Source: Brassica napus
Lineage: Eukaryota > Streptophyta > Magnoliopsida > Brassicales > Brassicaceae
Length of the DNA: 64,000 nt
Assembly (NCBI RefSeq): GCF_020379485.1
Contig: NC_063445.1
Span: 50,803,422-50,867,421 of the forward strand
Direction: 5' to 3'
In this document: positions 32,321-44,799 of the stretch, one piece after another
How the letters are laid out: every line of letters starts with the position of its first letter
How positions within the stretch are numbered: position 1 is the stretch's first letter
Made by a program: the position numbers and the translations under genes
Notes under the pieces: generated by a model
What the model saw: the letters and a program-made list of their open reading frames with translations, nothing else
Told to the model about the DNA's origin: nothing
Databases searched by the model: none

Positions 32321-34350
32321 GTAACAAGATGGAAGATTCATTACCTCTCAAACTAGCACTGCCTGGGCTGAAGTACCCTACTGGTTCAGAGCCAGAAGAA
32401 AGATTGTCAATAAACCAACATTCAAACAATAAAATGAAAATATTAGTACTTATATCATTATGAACATGTTTTTCCAAGATGCTACAAAGCCTTTGACTGT
32501 GATCATTTCGCCAAACAATAAAAAGGTAAACACAAGTAATTTTTGGAAGCTTTTGTATGTGTTCATGATCCCCTTCCTGATTTGTTTTTGCAGATGAGAA
32601 CATAGGCAACAAATGAGACACATGCCTCTCCAATAGCTCAACCGAGTACTGAGACTCCATTTTTTACTCTAAATCAGATGCAGCAGATACATGCTCAAAA
32701 TCTTGGAGTTTTCAAGTATTTTTTGGAAGCTTTTGTACGTGTTCATGACCCCCTTCCTGATTTTTTTGCAGATGGGAACAGACGCAACAAATGAGACACC
32801 TGCCTCTCCAATAGCTCAACCGAGTACTGAGACTCTAGTTTTTACTCCAAATCAGACGCATCAGGTACATGCTCAAAATCTTGGAGTTTTCAAGTAATTG
32901 TTGGAAACTTTTGTACGTATTCATGATCTCCTTCCTGATTTTTGCATAATGAGGCAGAGCCATCATATGAAACGCCATCCAAGCCGAATCAAGCAGAAGA
33001 AAATCTTGATGATGAGGTCCAATCTATTCTTAAATTATAGTTGAATGTATTTTGGAAGAAGAACTATTGGTATCTATATCATTATGAATATGTTTTTCCA
33101 AGATACTACAAAGCCTTTGACTGAGATCATATCAGCAAACAATGAAAAGGTAAACACAAGTCTGTTTAATATATAAATGTAGAAACTCTTTCTTAACTAT
33201 AACTTAAAAAAAAAATTATTTCCTTTTGTAGGAAAAAACACAAGCTTTGGATAACACTTGCCCCTACAATGTCTACACCAATTCTTGATAAAAATCAGAA
33301 TGCTGATGTATGAAAATATCTTTAGTAAAAATGGCTTGTTATTTATTTACATAAATCTCTTATAGTTTTCTTTTGTTTAATAGGCTCAGACATAGACTAG
33401 AACTCAAGTTCTTCCACCTAATGTGACACAACAAGTATGCTTGTTTTTACTTTTGGAATTTTCAATTTATTTAAGTAGCTTTTGTATATATACAAGATCG
33501 CCTTCCTGATTGTTGCAGAAGTATGTTTCATTTTATTTAATTGTAGAAACTTCTCATAATTACCTCTTTTATTTATTATTATTACAGGATGATAAACAGG
33601 GTGTGTATAACACACATTCCCCTCCAATCTCTTCACTAATTTCACTAATTCTCGATCAAAATCAGAATTCTTTGGTAAGAAAAAATATTTAAAATATTTT
33701 TATAATATTTTTCTATTTAACTAACTCTTACAATTTCCTTTTTTCATATAGGCTGAGACACAGACTGAGACCCATTTTTTTCCATAAGATAGAGAGAGCC
33801 ATCGGATGAGACGCCTTCTCAGCCGAATCAAGCAGAAGAAAATCTTAACGATGAGGTAAGATTTATTCTTAAATTATAGTTGAATGTATTTTGGAAGAAA
33901 AACTATTGTTATTTATATCATTATAAACATGTTTTTCCAGGATACTACAGAGCCTACAGCATTATGAACATGTTTTTGTAGGATGCTACAGATCCTTTGA
34001 TTGTGATCATTTCGCCAAACAATAAAAAGGTAAACACATGTAATTTTGAAAGATTTTGTACTTGTTCATGATCCCCTTCATGATATTTTTTGTAGATGAG
34101 AACATAGGCAACGAATGAGACACATGCCTCTCCAATGGCTCAACCGAGTACTGAGACTCCAGTTTTGCTCCAAATCAGACGCAACAAGTACATGCTCAAA
34201 CTTGGTGTTTTCAAATAATTTTTGGAAGCTTTTGTACGTGTTCATGATCTCATTCGTGTTTTCTTTTTTTTGCAGATGGAAACAGAGGCAACGAATGAGA
34301 CACCAGCATCTCCAATAGCTCAACCGAGTACTGAGACTCCATTATTTTAC
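32231..34350 (+). pseudogene. Multi-exon repeat array encoding Ser/Thr/Pro-rich modules
   Basis: A possible N-terminal exon (about 32,236-32,400) reads ICVVSGKLSRKSDGNKFEYF and then LPLKLALPGLKYPTGSEPEE. Three sorts of exon-like block then recur, each bounded by AG and GT. Type (a) encodes DATKPLTVIISPNNKK (32,478; 33,102; 33,981). Type (b) encodes ATNETPASPIAQPSTET, then FTPNQ (32,594; 32,771; 34,096; 34,276). Type (c) encodes EPSYETPSKPNQAEENLDDE (32,957; 33,790). Intron sequence between them is also repeated (TTGGAAGCTTTTGTACGTGT). Some blocks contain stops, so the locus looks broken. I do not recognise the family; the repeated part resembles a disordered linker. Confidence 0.5.
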
Positions 34351-35361
34351 TCCAAATCAGATGCAACAGTTTTTAAACTCCAATAGCTCAACCGAGTACC
34401 TGTCTTTGCAGATGCTTGTCTGTGGTTCGCATTCTGTTGTATCACATGTATGCTCATGCACATATTTCTTAACCACAAAAAAAAATCTGAACAAGACAAC
34501 TTAGTGGCACGCATTCTCCACGAGCAATTGTCACCAACACACCGCAATACAACTCTTGACTTGTTAGACTAGACAGTCTTGTACTCAAACTTCCACTCTA
34601 AAAGCCCATTTCTTCATCCTAAACATTAACTCTCCCTTGCTCTTAAAATAGCTATTCACCTTAATAGCGTCATCTTCTCTCGTGGTTGGTGAAAGTCCAA
34701 TATGGACATGACTAAAATCCAGAATAGGATTAAGAGGAACTGCAGAGATGCCTTGGCAAGGAAGAGTCGCAAAATTTAAGTTGTTTAGGAAGGCTATCAT
34801 GAATAGTATAAGAAAGAAGAAAATCATACAAACACAGAACGAGATTTGAAACAATGTACCTATTGTTCTCTCTGCACAGTAGAACCAAAATTTGGAATAA
34901 AATTCAAAGGAACTGGAGAAGCACATGTATCTCTAGTTTGCTTGTTAGAGCTAGCTGAATCATGAAGAACTTGCAGGATTCAAGGTTTTTCGGAAGGTTT
35001 AGTACATAATTAGGAAAGCTATCTAGAATAGTGCTTTGTTGATATTTGTTGATATAAAGCAACAAACCTTTATACACAACCGACAGATTCTTTTAAATAT
35101 TCTAATCTTGCCGATGAAACTTCTTAGTTGGCGAGTGTTTCCAATGGAAATTGGAGAAACATCTTCAATTGTGCTTTTCAACTCCGAAGAAATCCCATAG
35201 CTCAAGGTTATGTCTTCCACTTGAATAAAAAAATCTTCAGAAACCATCTTCAGCAAATCCTCATATTGAAGATCTTCTTCTAAATTAATAAACGATGTAG
35301 TCATGTTCTTATCCACAACAAACTCCCACAAGAGCATTTTACATTTTCTGGATGACTTCAC
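34340..35361 (-). pseudogene. mudrA N-terminal fragments of the second MULE
   Basis: Segment 1 (35,361-35,060): LLWEFVVDKNMTTSFINLEE, then DLLKMVSEDFF, DITLSYGI and PISIGNTRQLRSFIGK. This is the PB1-like N-terminal layout of mudrA proteins. Segment 2 (about 34,745-34,585): FSHVHIGLSPTTREDDAIKV, then NSYFKSKGELMFRMKKWAF, the block before the zinc-binding region. Segment 3 (34,547-34,347): RCVGDNCSWRMRATKLS and, in a shifted frame, NHRQASAK, matching the C..C..H zinc region. The catalytic DDE part is missing. Frameshifts separate the pieces. Confidence 0.7.
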
Positions 35362-36640
35362 AAAACCAAAAAAAAAATGTTATAGATGTTGGAAAGTATT
35401 TGTAAATTTTTGGATGGGCTTCCAGAAATATATATTAGTGTATTTCTATCTAGCAAAGTCTAAACGATGTATAAAACTACATCAGTTAGTGTAGAAACAT
35501 CAATGAAGTTTTGAGAGTATCAGAAGTTTCAGCTGTCTTGAAGCATTTTCAGGAATTTTATTAAGAAAATCTTAATGTGATACTATTATAAGGCATATAT
35601 GTTATCTAAGATATCCATCAAAATATTCTAAAGACAAATTCTTGATCTCACATGTGTTCCATAGAGTAATAATGATCACAAAGGAAAATGATTACTTTCT
35701 TGGAGCTGATGAGGGCCGGTCTCTCGTCTTTGTATATATTCTGCTGATACACTTCGTCTCTAAAAAGAACCAATCTCTCGTCACAACAGAATCACAATAT
35801 CTCTCTTAAGTTAGCTTCATTAAGACACTGACTAGTCTAGTTTCTGGGGTTAATGATCACCATTGCCCTTACATGTCATTAACCCTGTGTCTTAACCAAT
35901 AAAGAAGCTTCTGCATCAACAATTCTACTCACTGTTATTCCTTGAGAGTGAGTCTGAGCAACAAAAAGCTTCTTCCTTTTTTTGGGTTTTCCTTTGCTTA
36001 AGTGTTGTAGTTGGTGAAGTCGGAGTATCTAGCTTCTTCGTTTTTTTCATATTTTGACTTCATGTTCTTCTTCTTCTTCTTCGGTTTAATCTATGGTAGT
36101 TTCCTCTGCAGCTTGTTTCCGGTAGGACCAAAAGTTGATCGGAACTCCCCCTTACCAGAATTGAGATGGAACCGGAATTGACCCGATTCTCACCTGAAAG
36201 AATATACTTCGATATCCACAAACCCAACAATGAATCTATTAAATTTGCTAATTTCAAAACAGGTTTAGAGAGTGTAGTATTGAAAAATCTGTACTTTAAC
36301 AATACCACTTTAAGGATCCTTCTAGCAGACCAAACCAATTTGCATACATGTGTTCACGAGAAAAGCAGTGATATAAACAATGAGAGAAAGTGATGAAAAT
36401 CACAGAGAATAGATTAGGAACTGTAAAGATAACAACACCATTTTGACTTTAGAAAACCCTGAAAAAGAAGAAGCTTTCTGATCAAGAGAGAACCTCTGAT
36501 TGCATACCGACATTTTTTCACGTCTCCTTTGAGGGACTCGTAGTCTACTAGTTTGAGAGACATTTTCAGAATTGACTTTTCACGCAAATAGCAAACACGC
36601 TTAACTCGATTACGGACTGGAGGCGGAGATGATTAAAGTG
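35362..36640. other. Interior of second MULE, no recognised gene
   Basis: A 75-codon frame at 36166-36393 (plus; MEPELTRFSPERIYFDIHKP) faintly recalls the start of an MSP/VAP domain, but it is too short to call. A CTT/TTC microsatellite lies near 36,065-36,080. Confidence 0.3.
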
Positions 36641-36790
36641 GTGATGAAGGCGATGGAGATGAGCGGCGCCAGAGATGATGACGAACGAGATGATCGACGC
36701 TGGAGATAATAACAGCCGAGATGATCGACGCCGGAGATAATGACGGCCGAGATGATCGACGCCGGAGATGAGGTCAAGTTGTCGTCGTCG
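36640..36790 (+). repeat. GC-rich short tandem repeats near right MULE end
   Basis: GAGATGATCGACGCYGGAGA recurs three times (about 36,687, 36,718 and 36,749), about 31 bp apart, within GATGA-rich DNA. Confidence 0.8.
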
Positions 36791-36952
36791 ATTTCGTGAT
36801 TTTCAATTTTCAGAGAAAAAAATGTAATTAGAGAAAGAAAGTGGTAAAATGGTATATGCTCATATTAAATGAAACATTTTTTTTTGATTTTGGGTCTAAA
36901 AGTCTAGAATGGAAAGAAAAAATTGGTATAGGGTTATCTAAGACCATTTCTC

Positions 36953-36961
36953 AATTTATAT
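36953..36961 (+). repeat. 9-bp direct repeat flanking second MULE, right
   Basis: AATTTATAT, identical to 31,117-31,125. It is AT-rich, so coincidence is possible, but it lies exactly at both element ends. Confidence 0.65.
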
Positions 36962-37940
36962 TCATTTACTGTTTATAATATTTTTTAAAATTTAATAAAT
37001 AATATTTTGTGATGAAAATAAAACTATAACATATAAAATATTTTTGGACTTTTTTTAATTTTATTTATTATATTTTTTGTGTATAAGAATATGGATTTAT
37101 AAAAAATATTGAACTCTTTACTATTAATATACAGGGACCCGGACTTGGACCCATGACGATTGTACCGTTTGTCCCCACTAATTAGCCAGTCCTGGATTTA
37201 GTAAAACACTAATTTAAATGTAAGAGATGGTTAAATAACCAATTGGATTCAAAACTGAAACTATATAATATCGAACTGAAGAATGTTAGAATTTGCACCT
37301 TAGAAATCCTATAATTGTTTTTAAGGCTCATGCATGGCCGTCAATTCTTCATCTTCCATACTGCATCTGGATTCAACGATCACCAGGAATTGAGTCATTC
37401 TCTATCAAAGAGCTAGCGTTTGGTGTGTTGTGATGCGTTTTGCGTTTGTAAATGCTATAGGATCTGAATGACTTTTGATGATTATTATTAACAAAAGTGA
37501 TTACATGATTATACTACGCTACGCGCGGGATATGATTTACGTGCAATGTACATACTTATATTATTGTATATTTTTATTGCGTAAGTTTTATATTACGATT
37601 TGCAAAAGAAATACATTGAAATGAAGTGGATTTGAAAACATCTCGCACAAACAAATTCATAGGGGATATTGTATTTGTTGTTGTGTGTGATTTTGTTAAA
37701 GTGATGTTGTTTTGTCGTAATATTTTTAAGTGGATTTTGTTGGTGCTGTTAGTGTGGTACATAGGAGTAGGTGACTTTTATATATTTTTGTGTTTCTTTT
37801 ATCAATGTGTTGTTGCGTGTATTTAGTATTTGTTAGTGATGAAACAAACCTTCACTGTAGTCAATAAGTAAACTTGAATTTTTGAGATCTTTACATTTAG
37901 TCATTACTAACTTTAGAATTAACGGTTTTGCTTAGGAATG
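36962..37940. other. AT-rich spacer, no recognised gene
   Basis: No credible open frame; short hydrophobic frames are low-complexity. Confidence 0.4.
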
Positions 37941-38860
37941 GATTGTTAGATTTCGATTCAGTCCGGGAACTTTTTAGTTTTTTGACTCTATAAATATATG
38001 AATTGTTCGGTTATTTATTAAAATTTGGTTCGTTTCTGGTTCACTTTGTGTAAAAATGTTAGAAACCGAATAACATCCGGTAAAATTTTGGTTTCAATTC
38101 AGTTCTTGTTCGTTCTGTTTTTTCGATAATTTGGAAATCAGATAAAATCAGTGTTTAGTTATTTGGGATTTAATAACGGTTAATTCATGTAAATCTAATT
38201 ATTTTGGATATAAATTATTTGGACAATTCGGCACTTTCGGGTAATTCATATAATATTTTTAAAAAATGGATAGAATTATTCGGTAATTATTTTTTCCAGG
38301 TAAGTCAGTTTATAAGTAATGTTTTAAAAATTATTTGGTAATTTTAAAAATAAGTATAATTAGTACTTTTAAGTATATAAACAATACTTTGAATATTTGG
38401 ATACATATTCAGTTTTCGGTTTGGTCTGTTTTTTTTTCATTTTTTTTGCTTCAGGAAATATGTGAACCATTTGGTTATTTTTAAAATATGTTTCGGTTTT
38501 AGTTCGGTTTACGAAATTTCAGGAATGGACTAATATCCACTAAAATATTGGTTCCAATTCAGTTATGGTGTTTGGTATAATTTCAGATTTTTCAGGTATT
38601 AAATAAGTTTTAGTTGTTTTAAATTAAATATCAGGTAATTCGGGTAAATTTAAATATTTTGGATATAAATTATTTAGACAATTCAGTTCTTTCAGGTAAT
38701 TTTAAAAAACATTTGGGAAAAACAATATTCTGGTAATTCATTTTTTTTAGGTAGTTCAGTTTATAAGTAGTGTTTTAAATATATTTGGTAATTATAATTC
38801 TAAAATTATTTGAGGATTTTCTCTGATTCTGGTTCAGTTTTTTTTTCCAGAGATATATAA
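37940..38860 (+). repeat. About 455-bp diverged tandem duplication, AT-rich
   Basis: ATTTTGGATATAAATTATTT at 38201 recurs at 38656. Flanking blocks (TTGGTTTCAATTCAGTT at about 38,086 against TTGGTTCCAATTCAGTT near 38,550; CAGTTTATAAGTAATGTTTT against CAGTTTATAAGTAGTGTTTT) keep the same order. The TTCGGTTTGGTTC-type composition is typical of crucifer intergenic repeats. Confidence 0.7.
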
Positions 38861-41800
38861 AACTGTTTGGTTATTTATGAACATCAATTCATTTTTGACA
38901 TAATTAAAATAAACTAATATTAAATTCAGATAATTATTTTCTATTTATTTTATGGAAATTAATGTGTAAAATTTTTATCGGATAAATTGGAGTGTAATGT
39001 ATATTTTATCTAGACATGTGAAATTTCTGAATTTCATATGCATATGCCTAGTATAATGTACATTTTTAATAATATAGATGCAGGTTCACTTTGACATAAT
39101 TTAAATAAGCTAATACTATAATTATTGTTCTATTTATTTTGTGGATTCATGTGCAAGCATTTTACATTGTGTAACTTTGTATAATCTTTTCAAAAATATA
39201 ATGATAATAATGGAATGTTTATATTTGCCTTTACAGCTTTACCACCAATTCTTTGTATTCATCTACTATATTTTTCGATTTTTTCCAGAACTTCAACCAT
39301 ATTTTTTGAATTCTCGAATTTATACTTAAGCAATGCTTCTGTCAGTGTCACTCATCCACCAATTTTGCTTATTGAATATCTATTACCTTGTTTGAATCTT
39401 TGGATTCTTGGATCATAGATTTTGATCGCCTGATTCCAACTCAAGTTAGGCTTTCTTTGCTCGAGCCCAGCAACCTTTTTTCTTCATCATGATGTTTGAT
39501 CCTTTGTCTCTGCTCCAAACATTTAATCTCAGATTTTGATTGTTTGAGTTGCAACCCAATCTGTGATTTATGTCTCTGCAACTTAGTCACTTGAAAAAAT
39601 TGGTTTATAAACATAACTTTATTTTATTTTGCTTATGTATCAGTTATTGATTGTGCTACTCCATCATTTATGCTACTTTCCCTAAAGTTAAGCTTGGTAA
39701 CCACAAAAAAATATATGTGATATTTCTTTCTTTTTTTTGTCGGAGTTTGATCAAACGTTAAAAATAATAATATTGTAAATGGATTTTTTCCTTTTGTTCT
39801 TATAGTTTTTAATATATTTTAATGTTTTTATATATATATATTTGGATTATATTTTTTCATTAAATTATTATTTGTTGACTAAAGTTTCACAAAACTCTAG
39901 TTATATGACATATATTCACTTATTTTTTTATCTTACTTATGATATTTTGTTATTTTACTTTTTCAACTGATATTTGTAAAATTACTGTTCTGATTATTTA
40001 TTAATTTTTATTGTGGTTTTCATCATAGTTTTTGTTTATGTTTCTTATTCTGAGCTTAGTGTGAACAAATTTAGATTCACTTTTTTCCCCTTGGCTTAGG
40101 TTTGATGAAATATCAGAAAACTAATATTGTAAATGAATTTTCCTCTTATAGATCTTATTGATTTCTCTATTTTTTCTGATGTATTTTTAAATTATATTTA
40201 TGTAAGTTTTATCTAATGTTATCTGTTGACTAAACTTTTCACTAATCTCAAATTATATTATGTGTTTCCTCTAAAATTATTTTTTTATATTTCTATATCT
40301 TGTTATGTTTATGTATTTGTTCATATAACCAGCTTGAGTTATAAATGACGTTTTCTTGCATTGAATGACATTAGATGCGTTCATTTGGGTACAACGAAGC
40401 TGGATAAAAAGCTTCTGACAGTGGAATCACCTATCAGCTCCGAAAGCGCAGTTTTGTATGTGCTAGTATCTAATTTATTCGATTTGTGTTAAGATTTGTA
40501 TAATATTATTCATGTCATTCATTCTTGTAGTAATCTTTTTACGCATCTTTCTTTGGGTGAAAAACATATCTTTCTCTGACCAATTTTTTTTTCCTTTTAC
40601 CAATCATCGTATTTCATCTTTGATTATTCTGCAGAGCTTCTGCTATGTACATATATCATTAAAGCACGCTCAAATTTTCATATATTGCACATAATAATAG
40701 CAATCTTTTGAATAAAATTTATCATTAAATCTTTTTATAACCTTCAAAGTTCTTTGTTTTATTCTTCTACGCTTAAAAACTTCTTCTCTAATTCATGAGT
40801 CTAAGATTGTTCATCACATAGATATTGCATTTTGTAATACTAAGCAACAAATAAACAGACACTAAGCATGAAAGTTTGTTTATGCCTTCTCCTTCATTCT
40901 AACCATATTTCCTAGCTCCTCAATGTACTGACAGATTATATGTTACTTCATCAGCCTCTTATGTATCCAAGTTAAGATACTTCTCTACGACATCTCATTG
41001 AGGACCCCTTGTTGGTGCTCCCATAGGCTTGTTCTGTAGTGCAAAATCCTTTCATAATCATAGACACTGGAGACACCAGTAACCAGTTGTTGCATCTCAA
41101 AAACCAGATATGGATAAACCATTGATGTTGCTGATGTGGATGGTGATATTGAACTCATTACCCATCTGAGGTTGTAATAAAACATTTGGAGGGACTATTG
41201 TTTCAGTCACTACATACGTCTGCAATTGTGATTTCAGAGTAGGGTGCTTACTATTATTATTGGTATCTCTACTCTCGCCATGTTTCTCAAAAGCTCATTA
41301 GCTCTTTTTGGTGAGGTGTCAAAGCAACGTCGACATTCCTTGATGAGAAACTGCTTCATATGTTCTTCTCATGAGTCATGACTGTTAATTCAGAATAAAT
41401 AACACAAATAAAACAAAATTTTCAACTAAGCATTACACACACATACTCACTGCAGAAAACTTGATTAAGAATTAGTTTGTCATTGCCCAGAACATAAAAC
41501 TCATCAAGACTGGCTAAGCCGCCAGAAATTAACAAATTTTCAAACAACACAAAACTTGATAATGTACGAAAGGCCTATATAATAACTTGGATAATCATAC
41601 TCATCGGGACCTCCATGTCGGTGTGAGAAATCGGATCAGTACGACGGCCACATCTGTGGCTAACTTTCTGTGGCTAACTTTTGTTTTAGAAACAAGGAAA
41701 GAAAAACTCAAATCTCTTAAATGCTAGAACAAAACATCCTAAAATCAAAGTTAATTAACATTAAACGTTTGTTAATTACCAGAGCATCGTTGTTTTGTTT

Positions 41801-42373
41801 TAAATTAAAATTAACATATATTATCATTTTTCCGACTCTAAATTCCTATAAAAAAAATTCCTATAAAAGTCTGATTCAGATATTATATAACACAGCCAAT
41901 TGAATCAAATGATTCAGATAATTAAAAACAGAGCAGTACATGTTCGTATAAACCGGGATTAGAAACAAGAATCAAACCGGTCAATAATTACTGCTACGTA
42001 GCCGTTTACTTGTATTTTTTAAAACGACAAAAACAGATTAAGTTAAAACAGAGCCATGAATGAGAGAGAGGGAAGAAGAAGCAGAGCAATCGGCGCATTA
42101 AACAAATGCCATTAACTGTTTTCTTCTTTCATCTTCTTCTTCTACATTTATTGCTCCTCTTTCACTCTCTGACTCTCTCCCTCTTTCTCTTTCTTTTTTT
42201 TTGTTCTACGTGCAATACAATCCAGAGCATTGAATTGATGTCAAGCCGTTAAATTTTCAAAAAAAAAAAGTCTAAGGAACACGACGAACATACACAAACC
42301 CATAACTCGATTTATCACCTTTCACTAATCTATGATCAAGTCCTTAACATGGGTTTATCTAAAGATACGACCT
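38861..42373. other. Long AT-rich spacer, no confirmed gene
   Basis: At 40,985-41,185 (minus) a 66-codon frame and, upstream, MKQFLIKECRRCFDTSPKRA (about 41,240-41,360, minus) have gene-like composition but no family I recognise. This could be a relic. The region 42,070-42,220 is CT-rich. I see no trace of the GDPD and NAC genes that I recall lying between the corresponding A. thaliana chromosome 5 genes. Confidence 0.35.
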
Positions 42374-43677
42374 TTAGTCATGGGTTCGATCTGATTTTGA
42401 TTCCAACTCAAGTTCGATCAGAGACTTCTTCTCTTGCCCTTTGATTCCCAGCGACCTTGGAGCAGAGCAAGAACTAAGGGATGTGTTGGATTCATTGAAC
42501 GGAGATGGTGGTTTAGGTGGAGGAGCTGAACAAACTGGAATCACTGATCTCATATGAACAGCTGGAGCAAGTTTCTGATGATTTAACCCAAAACCTCCGG
42601 CGAACCTCTCCGGGAAGGGTAGAAGTTTACTGTAACAGTTTCTTCTCTCCATTGATGACGATGATAATGATAAAGGAAACGACTTTATTATCATCTCTGG
42701 CTTTGCATCATCTGGGCTCCTCTGTTTTAGCCCTGCATGTTCTTGAGACTTCTCTAGCAAGGATTTGACTTTGGATTGTTGTTGGAGATTTGTTGTTGAA
42801 GGCCAGAGTCTCGGTGGTAGTGTTTGTTGATGTTTCAGTGATGTTGAAGATTCATTGGTGTATGGATTAATCATTCTGAGCTTCTCACACAACATGTCTC
42901 TTGTGTCTTGTCGGATTGCTCTTCTTCTCGACTGGTTCTGTTCTCTTCTTCTAACCTCTTTGGGTCTAAATCTTGAGAGGACTCTTGCAACTACCTCTCT
43001 TTCTTTCTCTTCACCTCTTTCAGAGTCCAAGCTTGTTGGCACTGTGTAACACAAAAGTGTGAAATGATAGACACTAACAAATGGATTTAAAAAGTTTTAA
43101 TTTTGGAGGTAATATTAGCTCACTTTTTCTCAAGGAGAACCAAGCTGCAATAGCAGCGTTCTTCTCAGCTTGCTTCTTAGTCTTTGCTGATTCTCCATTA
43201 AATCTCATTCCAGCAAGCTCCACAGTGCAAGAGAACGTCGGAACATGACCAGGTCCTGATCTCACACTTGTGTAAACCGGTAGATCAAGACCAGCTCTAT
43301 GCGCCGTCTCTTGAAGCAGATTCTTGTAGATCCCAGTCTTATCCTTAGAACAAAAGGGTACAAAAACATCATGAGACTTTTGACAAAAAAAAAACATAAA
43401 GAAAGATGGTGAATTGAGAGGAAAGACTTGCAAGAACTCTAGCGGTTAGAGACTTTGAAGGACCCTTTGAAGAGAGAGCACTGAGAGCAACTTCAGCAGC
43501 TGAATGCTCAGCTTGTCTGAGAGTGGAACAATGAGTGGGGCTTTCAAATATTTCACCGTTGAAGTTTACAGTAGCTTTGAATCTTGGAGCATGATCTGGT
43601 CCTTCTCTTGTGCAGGTATATGATGGGAGGCTGAAACAGCTTCTCTGTGCTAGCTCTTGCAACTGATTCTTATACAT
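42374..43677 (-). CDS. DRB5: Double-stranded-RNA-binding protein, DRB5-like, three exons
   Basis: Exons: 43677-43432, 43343-43124, 43041-42374. Start chosen at MYKNQLQELAQRSCFSLPSY, where plant DRB proteins begin; an in-frame upstream ATG (43731) would add 18 residues. Two dsRBDs: residues about 1-70 (REGPDHAPRFKATVNFNGE; STLRQAEHSAAEVAL) and about 86-155 (IYKNLLQETAHRAGLDLPVY; KTKKQAEKNAAIAAW). The tail is basic then Ser/Pro-rich, with VARVLSRFRPKEVRRRE and a late QEKKSL. As I recall, these fit DRB5 (At5g41070) better than DRB3. Intron 1 appears to use a GC donor (CTT|GCAAGT). DRB3/DRB5-class proteins bind dsRNA in the cytoplasm, and DRB3 is linked to antiviral methylation and inhibition. 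No lesion seen. Confidence 0.87.
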
Positions 43678-43737
43678 ATCTTTTGCTGCCTGTGTGAGAG
43701 GTTGAGAAGAAGAGGAAAGAGTAGTAGACAACTCTAA

Positions 43738-44071
43738 ATCAAACCCACCTGCTTAAATTGGTATTTAAGATTTGGTGTCTCTTTATAAATGGAGTAATGA
43801 ACCAAAGAGTTTGTCTCTATTATGTAATGGACCAACTTGTTAAATTGACATTGTAAGTTTTTTTTTTGGTGTAACGAGTGTTTGAATGAGAAAAAAGCTT
43901 TTATGGTCTCTGGTGTTTAAAGTGAATTTTAAAAATGAAAAGAATCGTTTCAGAGTTTTTTTAGAGTTCTATCACATGGTGGTTAGTAAGGCTCGTAATA
44001 AAGAGGAGCAGAGGCTACTTAATGATAATAGTGACATTTCAGTTGAACTATGGTCCACGACTCCATGTTAT

Positions 44072-44102
<31 letters not shown>

Positions 44103-44799
44103 GTACATTATGTAACACTGAGGAAAATCTTATTGACTCTCTGGAAAGATCTTGTATTTATGATCTGGTGTTTGTGTTAAAAGCTTAGATTTTTCATTTT
44201 CAAGGTCTTTTTTAAACTGCACAGTGATTTCCATATATTTGTAAGATGATTTCTAAAATGCTATCTTCGGATAATTCAAGGCTTTAATTATTGATTTGGA
44301 CATTTTCTTGACTATCTTTGACTCACCAGAGACCTCAAAACACTCTTCTTCTGTAACCTTATCTTATAATTAGGATGAGCATTACTGCATTAGGGTTCTT
44401 ACGCATTAACTCCAGGATTCTAAACGGTTCTGTCTTCTGGTGCACATGTCTTGATAATTCAGTTGCAGCTTCTTATTGATAAGATAACAGAGAAACTGGT
44501 TTTGTTCGTTTTACTGTAAAACATGTCTCAGGTTAAATGATGAACACAACTAAACAAAGATCAGTCTGAACAATAAAGAAGCTCACTCATACACACAAGT
44601 AATACAACACACCAATTCAACCTTTTTGCTTACCACAACAAACCCAACAACACAAAAACACTTTTCACATCAAGAACATTGCTTAGTTCTTTTGCCTCAA
44701 CAAACCACAAGCCTGCATAAAACTGATTTTAAGCTGAATAATCCAACAAATGTTCAGCTTTGTTCTGTCTTCCTTCCGTGCCTAAATCTTGTATCTGAA
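43738..44799. other. Spacer between DRB and S-acyltransferase genes
   Basis: It contains an AT microsatellite (TATATATATA run at about 44,070-44,104) and no recognised gene. The last part is probably the 3' UTR of the S-acyltransferase gene. Confidence 0.4.

Larger units (their letters stand above)
31126..36952. mobile_element. Second MULE (5.8 kb), decayed, with repeat-exon array
   Basis: The ends are GGACAATTCTCGTAAATAGA (left) and, read on the minus strand from 36,952, GAGAAATGGTCTTAGATAAC (right). Both fit the general crucifer MULE end form (GGAAATTCTC.TAAATAG), with 9-bp flanking repeats AATTTATAT. The minus strand has fragments of a mudrA N-terminus (34,340-35,361). The plus strand has a repeated set of exon-like blocks (32,231-34,350). 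Near both ends the DNA turns GC-rich, with CGCC/GATGA repeats at 36,640-36,790 and a CTCTCGCTCG doublet near 31,290. The transposase core is absent, so the copy is non-autonomous. Confidence 0.65.

Noticed and set aside
36166..36393. Possible MSP/VAP-domain protein
   Set aside because: Only a short stretch resembles the domain start, with no clear continuation or splice structure.
43678..43731. Upstream ATG of the DRB gene as the true start
   Set aside because: Family members start at MYKNQLQ; the upstream 18 codons are Ser/Thr-rich and contain an AG that could be a 5' UTR splice acceptor.
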